The notes beneath the pieces were generated by a model. That model was not told the DNA's origin. It saw only the letters and a program-made list of their open reading frames with translations, and made no database searches. A stretch of 64,000 nucleotides of DNA from Bacillota bacterium (GTDB taxonomy: Bacteria; Bacillota; Clostridia; Peptostreptococcales; Anaerovoracaceae), in NCBI GenBank assembly GCA_019420305.1, contig JAHZHL010000020.1:1-64000 (forward strand), given 5' to 3'. Shown one piece after another: positions 33,031 to 42,700 of the stretch (position 1 is the first letter of the stretch; each line of letters starts with the position of its first letter). Made by a program: the position numbers and the translations under genes.

Positions 33031-33051
33031 TCAGGTATTAAACCTAGTATA
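33031..33051 (-). promoter_or_regulatory. DtxR-type operator next to the -10 of the regulator gene
   Basis: On the minus strand TATACT (33051-33046) is a good -10, with TTTTCA 17 bases upstream as a possible -35. Directly after it lies TAGGTTTAATACCTGA (33046-33031), in which AGGT and ACCT form an inverted repeat around TTAAT. This resembles DtxR/MntR boxes (TTAGGTTA-type) and would block transcription when bound. Confidence 0.6.
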
Positions 33052-33123
33052 CCACAATTCAGAGACTATGAAAACAACTGTCGCAAACATAATTGGCCGT
33101 ACGACATGAGGATTCCGGATGCG

Positions 33124-33831
33124 TTATAAACTGGTTGCCATTTCAAGGGCAAGTTCCATCATATCCGTGAAGGACTGCTGGCGTTCTTCTGTGGTGGAAC
33201 GTTCGCTGGTTACAAAGTGGTCGCTAATTGTCATCATAGCCAGGGCGTTGACACGGTTATACGCGGCATTCATATAGAGGGCGGCCGCTTCCATTTCTAC
33301 TGCGAGAATGCCCATTTCCGCCCACTTTTTCCACCAGTCGCCGAATTCATAAAAGACGTCGCAGGAGACGATATTTCCTGCTTTAAAGGGGATGTCCAGT
33401 TTTTTTGAGGCATCCCTCAGCTTTGAAAGCAGCTTGTAACTGGCACACGGGGCATAAGTGCCGGGCACGTCAAATGCGTGAACGTAGTTTGAATCGGTGG
33501 AAGCGGCAATGCCCACTACAATATCTTTAATCTTAATGTCTTCATGAAACGATCCGGCTGTGCCGATACGGATGAGGTTCTGAACTTTGTACTCCGTAAT
33601 CAGTTCCCAAGAATAGATCCCCATAGAGGGCATCCCCATGCCGGTTCCCTGAACGGAAACCGGGACGCCTCTGTAAGTTCCGGTATACCCGAACATTCCG
33701 CGGATTTCGTTGTAAAGCTTCGGACTCTCCAGATAATTTTCCGCGATGAATTTTGCCCGGAGCGGATCGCCGGGAAGAAGAATCGTTTCTGCGATATCGC
33801 CGATGTTGGCGGCATTAATATGTGTACTCAT
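33124..33831 (-). CDS. deoD: Purine nucleoside phosphorylase, DeoD type
   Basis: Hexameric phosphorylase splitting purine (deoxy)nucleosides into base and (deoxy)ribose-1-phosphate; 235 residues, the standard size. Visible: the phosphate-binding ILLPGDPLRAKFIAE near residues 16-30, FGYTGTYRGVPVSVQGTGMG near 47-66, the substrate-binding AVEMEAAALY near 176-185 and the catalytic Asp in MMTISDHF near 200-207. ATG follows AAAGGATACGATAA on the minus strand. It reads toward the DtxR gene with a 111-base gap and no clear terminator, so read-through is possible. Confidence 0.95.
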   Translation of the reverse strand: MSTHINAANIGDIAETILLPGDPLRAKFIAENYLESPKLYNEIRGMFGYTGTYRGVPVSVQGTGMGMPSMGIYSWELITEYKVQNLIRIGTAGSFHEDIKIKDIVVGIAASTDSNYVHAFDVPGTYAPCASYKLLSKLRDASKKLDIPFKAGNIVSCDVFYEFGDWWKKWAEMGILAVEMEAAALYMNAAYNRVNALAMMTISDHFVTSERSTTEERQQSFTDMMELALEMATSL

Positions 33832-33875
33832 TTATCGTATCCTTTCTTAATCCAGTATAGAATCTGATTTATTTT

Positions 33876-33903
33876 ATTATATCATTGACCGTAGGCTTCG
33901 CAA
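33876..33903 (-). promoter_or_regulatory. deoD promoter
   Basis: On the minus strand TTGCGA (33903-33898), 16-base spacer, TATAAT (33881-33876), the latter preceded by TGA to give an extended -10. It lies 45 bases before the deoD start. Confidence 0.65.
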
Positions 33904-33954
33904 AGGCGTTCTCTCAGGTTTTCCCGAAAAGATTCTGTACACCGCTCTTTTTTC

Positions 33955-33963
33955 TGATATAAT
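33955..33963 (+). promoter_or_regulatory. Extended -10 promoter of the secreted protease gene
   Basis: TGATATAAT matches TGnTATAAT, 25 bases before the ATG at 33989. The -35 region is poor. It is divergent from the deoD promoter, with about 50 bases between the two. Confidence 0.55.
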
Positions 33964-33988
33964 AAGATGTTGATAAAAGGGGGAAACG

Positions 33989-36034
33989 ATGAAACGAAAA
34001 CGACTGACACTTCTTATTCTTTCCGCGGTTCTGGCAATTCTGCCCGCGTCTGAGTGTTCCTTCGCGGCAGAGAAGAATGCGCTGTCCCTGCCCGCGATGG
34101 AAAAAACAGGCGGATTTGAAAAAGAAAACGGAAAACTGCAATATGAAATGAAAGATGAGCGCCTTCTTGTTCCATCGGCAAGCGTCTTTCAGAAAGGGGA
34201 AAAAAAGGCTTCCGCGGCAGCTGCGCAGACGCGTTTTTCCCTGGTTGAGGAAAAGAAGATGCCGACAGTCCGGAATCAGAAAAGCGCGGATAACTGCTGG
34301 GCATACGGAGCTCTTGCGTCTATGGAATCCTCTCTGGTGGCGGCGGGACGCGCGGGGACTTCCATCGACCTTTCGGAAAACCATCTGACATGGTTCACAT
34401 ATAAAGGTGCGAATTCTCAGGCAAAGAGCGCTTATGCCGGAAAGGACTCGTTTCTTCTGATGCGGACAGGCAGTCCGTATCAGGAAGGCGGAAACCGATG
34501 GTTCTCAACAGCCACTCTTGCAAGACGGTATGGAGCGGTTAATCAGAGCCGGGCTTCTTCCGCTTCGGTGCTTTCATCCGGACTGCGGACAGCTTCCGAT
34601 TACCGGATTAAAAATGTCGATTTTCTTCCGGAGCCATCCACTTCCGCGGGCAAGACCGCCATCAAACAGTATTTGACAACAAAAGGCGCGGTGGATGTTT
34701 CCTATTACCACGCGGATCGTTATTACAGGGAAATAAACGGAAATACAACTTATTATTGCGGCGCGGATAAAACAGCCAATCATGAGGTCGCCATTGTCGG
34801 ATGGGATGATTCGGTTTCAACGGCAGGGGGAAAAGGCGCGTGGATTGTACGAAACAGCTGGGGAGCCGCGTGGGGTGATAACGGATACTTTTATCTGTCT
34901 TATCGGGACAGGAGTCTGAGCGAACCGACATTTTACGAAGCAGAACAGAATCGGGAACCGTATTCTTCGGTTTACCAGTATGACGGCGTGGGGATCGGCG
35001 ATGGGGCGTTCTCCAGCAGAAAGCGGATTTCCGCCGCCAATCGGTATACTGCTCGGCGAGATGAACAGATCACAGCGGTCGGCACTTATACAAACGCGGC
35101 GAACTCGACTGTGACTGTGGACATTTATGTAAGCCCATCCTCTTCTCCTTCCAGCGGCGTAAAGAAATTCAGCCGTTCTTTTTCGGTGCCTTACGCGGGA
35201 TTTCATGTACTGCAGCTGGGAACCCAGGTGGGAATTCCAAAGGGTTATGATTTTTCCGTCGCAGTAACCACCTCCTACCTGAGCGGAGGAAAACGTGTTT
35301 ATTTCCTTCCGGCGGAGCTTGCGGACGCAAATTACTATATGGCTGTTTCCATTGATTTTGGTCAGAATCAGAGTTATGTGAAGGATTCAAAAGGCTGGAA
35401 AGATGTAACCGCGATTGCCCCGGTTTCCGCGGGAAGAGACGATTATCAAGTCGGCAGCGCTCTGGCAAAAGCATACGCGGCCGCGGCGGGAAAAACGCCG
35501 CAGGCGGTTTCCATGAAAAAGAAATACGTTAAAACCGCGGGAAGCCGTCCGTTTTCTCTGAACGCCAAGCGAACCAGAGGGCGCGGGACGCTTTACTACA
35601 AATCATCAAATCCGAAAACCGCTGTTGTAAGTTCTTCCGGAACGGTGAAAATCAAGGGTCCCGGAAAAGCGATTATTACCGCTGCGGCCGCGCCGGACGG
35701 AACCTACCGCTCCGCGGCCGCAAAGGCAGAAATTGTGGTAAAGCCGCGAAAAGCCAGACTGATTTCTGTAAAATCGGACAGAAGCGGCGCGGTTCGTCTC
35801 AAATGGAAACGGCAGTCCGGGGTGAGCGGATATCAGGCGATCGTATCGGCAAAGCGTTCTTTTAAGAAGAGTGTCCGCAGAGCGTTTGTCCGAACCGCGG
35901 ATACCGGCAGGAAAACGTTTAAAAATCTGCCATCAGGCAAAACCTACTATGTAAAAGTCCGCGCCTATAAAAAATGCGGATCGAAAAAACTCTACGGCGC
36001 GTACAGCAAAGCGAAAAAGATAAAAGTAAACTAA
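33989..36034 (+). CDS. Secreted papain-like (C1) cysteine protease with Ig-like and Fn3-like C-terminus
   Basis: Exported protease of 681 residues. A signal peptide occupies residues 1-27 (LLILSAVLAILPASECSFAA). The C1-type catalytic domain covers about 85-325: NQKSADNCWAYG gives the oxyanion Gln and Cys103, NHEVAIVGWDD the histidine near 264 and IVRNSWGAAWGDNGYFYLSY the asparagine near 288. A beta-sandwich of about 150 residues follows, then a BIG2-like Ig domain (about 505-590) and an Fn3-like C-terminal domain rich in Lys and Tyr. These end modules suggest binding to the wall or to host polymers. The closing KKLYGAYSKAKKIKV resembles the end of the glycosidase encoded at 46431. ATG follows AAAAGGGGGAAACG. 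Confidence 0.88.
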   Translation: MKRKRLTLLILSAVLAILPASECSFAAEKNALSLPAMEKTGGFEKENGKLQYEMKDERLLVPSASVFQKGEKKASAAAAQTRFSLVEEKKMPTVRNQKSADNCWAYGALASMESSLVAAGRAGTSIDLSENHLTWFTYKGANSQAKSAYAGKDSFLLMRTGSPYQEGGNRWFSTATLARRYGAVNQSRASSASVLSSGLRTASDYRIKNVDFLPEPSTSAGKTAIKQYLTTKGAVDVSYYHADRYYREINGNTTYYCGADKTANHEVAIVGWDDSVSTAGGKGAWIVRNSWGAAWGDNGYFYLSYRDRSLSEPTFYEAEQNREPYSSVYQYDGVGIGDGAFSSRKRISAANRYTARRDEQITAVGTYTNAANSTVTVDIYVSPSSSPSSGVKKFSRSFSVPYAGFHVLQLGTQVGIPKGYDFSVAVTTSYLSGGKRVYFLPAELADANYYMAVSIDFGQNQSYVKDSKGWKDVTAIAPVSAGRDDYQVGSALAKAYAAAAGKTPQAVSMKKKYVKTAGSRPFSLNAKRTRGRGTLYYKSSNPKTAVVSSSGTVKIKGPGKAIITAAAAPDGTYRSAAAKAEIVVKPRKARLISVKSDRSGAVRLKWKRQSGVSGYQAIVSAKRSFKKSVRRAFVRTADTGRKTFKNLPSGKTYYVKVRAYKKCGSKKLYGAYSKAKKIKVN

Positions 36035-36045
36035 AGGAGCGGGAT

Positions 36046-38709
36046 ATGGAAAAGACCATTGTCATTATTGATGGAAACAGCTTGATTAACAGGGCTTACT
36101 ATGCCATGCGTCAGCCGATGATTACCAAAGACGGCATTTATACGCAGGGGATTTTCGGATTCCTCAATATGCTCACGAAAATTGAAAAGGACTATGAGCC
36201 GGGATATATTACAGTGGCCTTTGATTTGAAGGCTCCAACATTCCGGCATCTGGAATATAAAGAGTATAAGGCGGGAAGGAAAAAAATGCCGCCGGAACTT
36301 GCCATGCAGATGCCTCTTCTGAAAGAAATCCTGCGGGCAATGAAGATCAAAATTCTGGAGATGGAAGGGTTTGAAGCTGACGATATTATCGGAACCGTCG
36401 CGAGGCATGCGGAGGAACAGGGGCTGGAGCCGCTGATTATCACCGGGGACAAAGACGAACTACAGCTTGCGACAGATAAGACCAGGATCATCATTACAAG
36501 AAAGGGAATCAGCCAGTTTGAAACCTACGATAGGCAGGCTATGATCGATCAATACGGATTCACGCCGAAGCAGTTCATAGACTTTAAAGGGCTGATGGGA
36601 GATCCGTCGGACAATATTCCGGGTATTCCCGGCGTTGGGGAGAAAACCGCGCAAAAATTAATTCTGGAGTATGGAAGCGTGGAAAACCTTCTTGCCAGCA
36701 CTGAAAAAATTTCCAGCAAGAAAATGCGGGAAAAAATAGAAGATAACGCCCAGCTTGCTCTGATGAGCCTCCGGCTTGCCACGATCAACACCAATGTGCC
36801 ACTGGAACTGAATTTTGATGAGTTCCGCATGGAGGAGCCGGATTATGACAAGCTGATTGAGCTCTATACAAAACTGGAATTTAACAGTTTCCTGAAAAAA
36901 CTGGACAAAGCGGCAGTGAAAAACGCGGCCGCAGTGCCGCAGATCAATACAGATGGTATCCAACGCCGAATTCTTGAAAACCCGGAAGAACTGGCGGCGC
37001 TAAAGCTGACCGCGCCGGTATTTCTGAAAGTAATGGGAAACCACAACCATAAAGACAAGCCGGAAGTTTACGGTATTTGTATTATGTTAACTAATAGAAG
37101 CTTTTATTATATCGACTGTGAAAAGAAGGGGATGCTGGAAGCCGCGATTTCCTTGTTTAATCAGGAAAGTCCGGGGTTCGCGGGACATGATCTGAAAGAG
37201 GATTATTATATGCTGATGCGTTTCGGACTTACAGAATGCAATACCTTTTTTGACACAGCAGTTGGGCAATATGTATTGGAGTCCGGACGCAGCAACTATG
37301 ATCTGAAAACTCTGGCGTACGAATACTTCCACGAAAGTCTGGAGGATGAAAAGGAATTTCTTGGCAGAGAAGGCCAGGTGGAACTGTTCCGCAATCCCGC
37401 AGAGGAATACTCACAGTATGGTCTTCGCTGGTGCGCGGTTGTAATGAATCTGATGCCGCTGTTAGAGGAGAAAATTAAAGAGGAAAACCTGGAACAGGTA
37501 CTTTATGAGGTCGAGCTGCCGCTGATCGAGGTGATGGCGGCGATGGAGCGAGACGGGGTGAAAGTAGATAAAAAAGAACTGACGGATCTGGGTGAAATCA
37601 TCACGGCCCAGGTGGACGTAGTCACACGCAGGATTTACGAACTGGCAGGAGAGGAATTCAATATCAACTCTCCGGCTCAGTTAGGACCGATTCTCTTTGA
37701 AAAGCTCGGGCTGACAGCGGGGAAAAAGACCAAAAGAGGGTATTCCACCAGTGCGGAGACTCTGGAGCGGATTATGGACGAGCATGAGATCGTTCCGTGT
37801 ATTTTGGAATACCGGACTCTGACAAAACTGAACAGCACCTATATTGAAGGACTGTTGCCGCTGATCGATAGGGAAGAGCGGATTCATGCTCATTTTAACC
37901 AGACCGTAACAGCAACGGGAAGGATCAGCTGTACCGAACCCAATCTTCAGAACATCCCGATTCGGCAGGCTTTTGGCCGCCAGCTGCGAAAAGCGTTTGT
38001 TCCGGCGGATGAACAGCATATCCTGATCGGTGCCGATTATTCCCAAATCGAACTCCGTGTTCTGGCTCACATGGCAGACGATCCGGTTTTAATCGAAGCG
38101 TTCAACAACGGAGAAGATATCCACCGGACAACGGCAGCCAATGTACTGGGTGTCCCGCCGGAAAAGATTACGCTGGAAGAACGAAGCCGGGCAAAAGCTG
38201 TCAATTTCGGAGTTATCTATGGTATGAGCGCATTCGGGCTTTCTTCGGAGCTGCACATTACAAGAAAGGATGCTGACGCGTATATCAAGGCGTATTTTGA
38301 AAAGCATACGGCAGTGAAACGCTTTATGGATGAACAGGTGCGCCTCTGCAAAGAACAGGGGTATGTCTCCACCATCCTGGGAAGAAAACGATACATCAAT
38401 GAAATTTCAGCGTCCAATTACATGGTTCGCCAGGTAGGGGAACGTCTGGCGATGAACAGTCCGATTCAGGGGAGTGCCGCGGATATTATTAAACTGGCTA
38501 TGATCCGTGTATACCGGGAGCTTAAAGAGCGGGGACTGAAATCCAGGCTGATTCTGCAGGTGCATGATGAGCTGATTATTGATACCTGTCAGGAAGAACA
38601 GGAGGTTGTGCGCAGGCTGCTGGTAGAAAATATGGAAAAGGCCATTGAGCTGAAAGCGCACCTTACCGTTGATCTGAATCAGGGCGCCAGCTGGTACGAT
38701 TTGAAGTAG
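36046..38709 (+). CDS. polA: DNA polymerase I
   Basis: Repair and Okazaki-fragment polymerase of 887 residues. An N-terminal 5-prime nuclease domain covers 1-290 (IDGNSLINRAYYA, TVAFDLKAPTFRH, GFEADDIIGT, GDPSDNIPGIPGVGEKTA). A middle domain lacks the DxE residues of an active 3-prime exonuclease, as usual in Gram-positives. The polymerase domain (about 500-887) shows TATGRISCTEPNLQNIP, GADYSQIELRVLAH, RAKAVNFGVIYGMSA and the catalytic LQVHDELIID. The ATG at 36046 follows AAAGGAGCGGGAT; the frame is open further upstream into the protease gene but has no ribosome site there. Confidence 0.96.
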   Translation: MEKTIVIIDGNSLINRAYYAMRQPMITKDGIYTQGIFGFLNMLTKIEKDYEPGYITVAFDLKAPTFRHLEYKEYKAGRKKMPPELAMQMPLLKEILRAMKIKILEMEGFEADDIIGTVARHAEEQGLEPLIITGDKDELQLATDKTRIIITRKGISQFETYDRQAMIDQYGFTPKQFIDFKGLMGDPSDNIPGIPGVGEKTAQKLILEYGSVENLLASTEKISSKKMREKIEDNAQLALMSLRLATINTNVPLELNFDEFRMEEPDYDKLIELYTKLEFNSFLKKLDKAAVKNAAAVPQINTDGIQRRILENPEELAALKLTAPVFLKVMGNHNHKDKPEVYGICIMLTNRSFYYIDCEKKGMLEAAISLFNQESPGFAGHDLKEDYYMLMRFGLTECNTFFDTAVGQYVLESGRSNYDLKTLAYEYFHESLEDEKEFLGREGQVELFRNPAEEYSQYGLRWCAVVMNLMPLLEEKIKEENLEQVLYEVELPLIEVMAAMERDGVKVDKKELTDLGEIITAQVDVVTRRIYELAGEEFNINSPAQLGPILFEKLGLTAGKKTKRGYSTSAETLERIMDEHEIVPCILEYRTLTKLNSTYIEGLLPLIDREERIHAHFNQTVTATGRISCTEPNLQNIPIRQAFGRQLRKAFVPADEQHILIGADYSQIELRVLAHMADDPVLIEAFNNGEDIHRTTAANVLGVPPEKITLEERSRAKAVNFGVIYGMSAFGLSSELHITRKDADAYIKAYFEKHTAVKRFMDEQVRLCKEQGYVSTILGRKRYINEISASNYMVRQVGERLAMNSPIQGSAADIIKLAMIRVYRELKERGLKSRLILQVHDELIIDTCQEEQEVVRRLLVENMEKAIELKAHLTVDLNQGASWYDLK

Positions 38710-38724
38710 GAAAGGAGTTCAGAA

Positions 38725-39318
38725 ATGAAAGTAATCGGACTGACCGGAGGAATTGGAACCGGGAAATCCACCGCATCCGAATATCTGAGGACACAGGGGC
38801 TTTCCATTATCGACGCGGATGGGATTTCACGGGAACTGACTGCGCCGGGAGCTTCTCTCCTGACAGAGCTGGAACAGTATTTTGGGAGCCATATTCTGAA
38901 AAAAGACAGGACATTGGATCGGAAAGCTCTGGCAGCTGTAGTTTTTTCTGATGAGGAAAAGCGAAAGCTGCTGGAAAAGCTGATGCATGGAAAGATACTG
39001 GAAGAAATTGATGCCCGGATTCAAAGATGCCGGGGCGGGAAAGGCAGAGGCGTTATTGTGGATGCCCCTCTGCTTTTTGAAACCGGTCTGGATAAAAAAT
39101 GTGATCAGGTCTGGCTGATCACCGCGGATACAGAGCTGCGAATCGCGAGAGTCTGCGCAAGAGACGGTATGACGCCGGAAGAAGTCAGCGCACGGATGCA
39201 AAGTCAGATGGATGACATGGAAAAACAGAGAAAAGCGGATCGGATTGTGGATAATTCCCGGGATAAAGCAGCGCTCTGCCGCCAGTTGGAAGCGTTGCTT
39301 CAGGAAGAAGGGATCTGA
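38725..39318 (+). CDS. coaE: Dephospho-CoA kinase
   Basis: Last step of coenzyme A synthesis, ATP-dependent phosphorylation of dephospho-CoA; 197 residues. P-loop GLTGGIGTGKST at residues 5-16, DADGISREL near 32-40 and the lid region VDAPLLFETGL near 113-123 are all typical. ATG follows AGGAAAGGAGTTCAGAA. It lies 15 bases after polA, a gene order common in Firmicutes. Confidence 0.96.
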   Translation: MKVIGLTGGIGTGKSTASEYLRTQGLSIIDADGISRELTAPGASLLTELEQYFGSHILKKDRTLDRKALAAVVFSDEEKRKLLEKLMHGKILEEIDARIQRCRGGKGRGVIVDAPLLFETGLDKKCDQVWLITADTELRIARVCARDGMTPEEVSARMQSQMDDMEKQRKADRIVDNSRDKAALCRQLEALLQEEGI

Positions 39319-39386
39319 AAAATCTCACCGTAATATCGGACTGAAACGGAAGATAAAGATTCAAGTCAATTCTTGTGAACTTTTGA

Positions 39387-39415
39387 TTGACAAAAGAAGA
39401 GATTTCGATTAAAAT
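39387..39415 (+). promoter_or_regulatory. Promoter of the tRNA-Leu(GAG) gene
   Basis: TTGACA (39387-39392), 17-base spacer, TAAAAT (39410-39415), 36 bases before the tRNA. Confidence 0.75.
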
Positions 39416-39451
39416 AGTAAAAGTCAGCTGGAGAAAATGCTGTGTCAATCT

Positions 39452-39534
39452 GCGGCTGTGGCGGAATCGGCAGACGCGCACGGTTGAGGGCCGTGTGGGC
39501 AACCGTATGGGTTCAAGTCCCATCAGCCGCACCA
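39452..39534 (+). tRNA. tRNA-Leu (anticodon GAG)
   Basis: Acceptor arms GCGGCTG and CAGCCGC, with encoded ACCA. The anticodon stem CACGG/CCGTG holds the loop TTGAGGG, giving anticodon GAG. A long variable arm (TGGGCAACCGTAT region), as in class II tRNAs, precedes the T loop GTTCAAG. It reads leucine CUC/CUU codons. Confidence 0.95.
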
Positions 39535-39537
39535 ATG

Positions 39538-39565
39538 GAACGTTGAAATTTCAACGTTCTTTTTT
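39538..39565 (+). terminator. Terminator after tRNA-Leu(GAG)
   Basis: A perfect palindrome, GAACGTTGAAA followed by TTTCAACGTTC, then six T residues, three bases after the tRNA CCA end. Confidence 0.9.
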
Positions 39566-39669
39566 CGTTTCCAGAAAGAACGCATGTCATCTGTCCCACT
39601 CACGAAAAAATAATAGAACCGTTTTTTGATTTTAAAACATTCAAAATGGTTACTTTTTAAACATAGACA

Positions 39670-39699
39670 TTGTAATTTCATTTTATAGTGTTGTATAAT
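39670..39699 (+). promoter_or_regulatory. Probable promoter of the GGDEF/EAL gene
   Basis: TTGTAA (39670-39675), 18-base spacer, TATAAT (39694-39699) in a very A/T-rich stretch 64 bases before the start codon. The richness in A and T makes chance matches likely. Confidence 0.4.
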
Positions 39700-39762
39700 A
39701 TAGTATAAATATATAATATATGCTAGAAATTGTAAAAAAGAGGAATAGTAGGGGATACAGCA

Positions 39763-42700
39763 ATGAAAGATGAACTGTCGGGGTTATTGAATAGTGAAGA
39801 AATCAGAGATCGTATAAATCTGTTTTTAAAAACAATGCCGGAGGAGATGCCGTGCGCAATGTTTTTAATCGATATTGATAACTTTAAAGAAGTACATGAT
39901 ATTCTTGGAAAGAAAGCCGGTGAGGATATCCTTCGCCGCATAGGGCAGATACTGACTTCTCTTTTTCGTACAACGGATCTGGTTGGCAGAATCGGAGGGG
40001 ATGAATTTCTTGTATTCCTTTCCGGAGATCTTTCTCAAAAACTTGTTTGTGAGAAAGCAAGGATCATTTGCGATGAACTAAAATTTACAGAAAAATCAGA
40101 GAATGGAAAACGGATCGATATAACGGTCAGTGTTGGAGCGGGGATGTTTTTTAAAAATGAAAAAAAGTTTAGAAAACTGTACAAACGAGCTGAATCCGCG
40201 CTGAACAAAGCGAAAGAAGCAGGAAAACAGAATTTTTATATATTATTCGAAGACACCTTCACAGAAGAACGCCAAGAACTCGAAATACCAACGCCGGTGA
40301 ATATTATTTCGCTCCGTACATTGCTGGCTTATATGGACGATGGTGTCGCGCTTCTTGAAATAGGGAGCCGAGTGAATCTCCTTTACGCGAGTCCCGGTTT
40401 TTTTAAAATGTTGAGAATTGATAAAAAATCGTTGAACTTACCTTGTAAACTAGATGAAATAGGGATTTGTCCAGAAGAGGAAAAAGAATATGAAGAAAAA
40501 CTTCGAGACCAAATGCCAAAAGAAGGAGTGATAGAACATATTCACCGCGTTCTGACGGAACAGGGATGGGTATGGCGCCGTGTCTGTGCCGTTCGGATCG
40601 CCTACCCGCTCAGCGAATATCCCATCGTACTGGAAATCTCTACAAATATTTCTGAATTCATGGAATCGGAGAACCAGCTAAAAGAAAGCCTGGAGCGACT
40701 TCGGATCGCGTTTGGTCAGATCCCTCATCTTTTATGGGAGCTGGAATTGCCGGCCAGAAGATTCACTTTTTATTCAATCGACATGCAACAGCCGGACAAA
40801 AAAGTGAGTATGGAACATTTTCCGGAATCTTTTTTTGAGCAGGGGATGATTCATCCCAGTTCCTTTGAATCCTTTCGCAGGTTCGCAAACGAAATGATAG
40901 ACGGCAAAGCGGAGGGATATGGGAATTTTATTATGCGCAGCCGGAGGAATAATCAGTTCGGCTGGGTATCTCTTTCTTACCGCATGATCTACGATCCGGA
41001 CGGTGTTCCGATAAAAGCGGTTGGCATTCAGGAAAAGATGTCGGATTTATCCGGAGTTCATTCATTTTCCTTCCCCAGACGTCCTCTTCCAGAGGTGATT
41101 CGGCACGATCTGATCGTAAAGCTTCGGGTAAACCTTACAACAACTACTATCGACGAACTCTGGGCAGGAGGACTGCATCGGACAAATCTGAATGTCCTGT
41201 TTTACCCGAAGCTTATCAGGAAGTGGAGTTCTTTCCTTTTTTATAAGGCGGAAGGCAGGGAGTTTCGGCAGACCTTTCAACGTGACAATCTTCTGAATGC
41301 GTTTGAGCAGGGGAAAAAGTGGTTTTCAAAAGAATATCGATGGGTTGATCAAGGAGGCAATATTCGTTGGATGATGTATACTGTCAATTTGGTACGAAAC
41401 GCCTATACCAGAGATATTGAGATGTTTTCCTGCTTTGTGGATGTTCAGAAGCGGCATAGCTGGGAAAATATGCTGGAAACAGGCGCTGTGCGGGATACAG
41501 TAAGCGGACTTTATGACACCCGAACTATGAAAGAGTTGGCGGAATGCCTCATTCGCGCTCGAATCGGAACCAATTGCACCTTTGTGCTGATTAATCCACA
41601 TGGTGTAGATAAGCTGCAGGCTGAAAATGAACAGACCATCTGCCAGATTCGCCGATTCTTTGCTGTCGCGTTATCTTTTGCTCTTGGAGCAGATTGTGTC
41701 CTGGGACAATATATGAATAATTCAGTAATTGCCTTTTTTCCAGAGACGACTTCCCGTTTTGAGGTAAAAAAAAGGATGGAAGAGGCGTTTGCCTATATCC
41801 GTATGACAATGGACGAAATCCTGAAATTGGATGACATTAGATTTATAGCTGGGGCTGTTACAGAAAAAACTGATGAAGCGAATTACGAAAGGATGCTTCT
41901 GCGGGCAGGCTACCTTTGTGAATTCTGGAAAACCGCCGCGGTGGATACCGTCGCGTTTCCGGATATGGAAGACGAGTGGATTTATATCGGCTTGAAAAAT
42001 GAATTAGAAAACAACACATCCGTACTTTCGGGAATTACCGAGCGGCCGCTGTCGGCAGAAGAACAGAATGCTGCCTTTTACTGTGTGACGGAAATGCTGG
42101 CTTCTTCCGGAGACGCGAAGGCATCTGTTGAAAGTGCGCTGCGGGGGATCGGATATTATTATCGGGCAGATCGGGTTTATATGCTGATTCTTTCTGAGGA
42201 TGAAAAAACAGTTACCGTGTCCTTTGAATGGGTTGGGCAGGGGAAACACAGCATTCGAAAAATGATGTCCGAAGTCCAGATCGAACGGATACCTTTGCTG
42301 CAGCGATGTATCAAAGAGGACGCGCCTGTTTCTATCAAAAGACAAAGAGAAGCTATGCAAAAAAAAGGATCCTGGAACTTTATGATTTATCCGATAAAGC
42401 AGAATGATGCAAAAAGACGATTCCTTTGCGTTGAAAATGGACAGGAACATTCAGAGGAAACAGCTCTGCTGGAGCAGATGGTGCCATATATTCTTCAGGA
42501 GGAGGAAAAAGTTGGTCCAGGACGATCCGCGGAACAAAGCGAGAGAATTTCAAAAGCGGACAGGCTTTTAGAAAGTATGCCAAACCTGCATATCTACATG
42601 GATACGATTCATTCGATGAGTTCGGACAACTATAGTTCAATGGGAGTTGTATCTTTGGATATTCCCGACTTTTCCGCAATCAACGCGGACAAGGGATATA

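Noticed and set aside
35974..36045. Upstream extension of polA into the protease gene
   Set aside because: No ribosome site, and the polymerase family starts at the IDGNSLINRAYYA region; AAAGGAGC sits right before ATG 36046.
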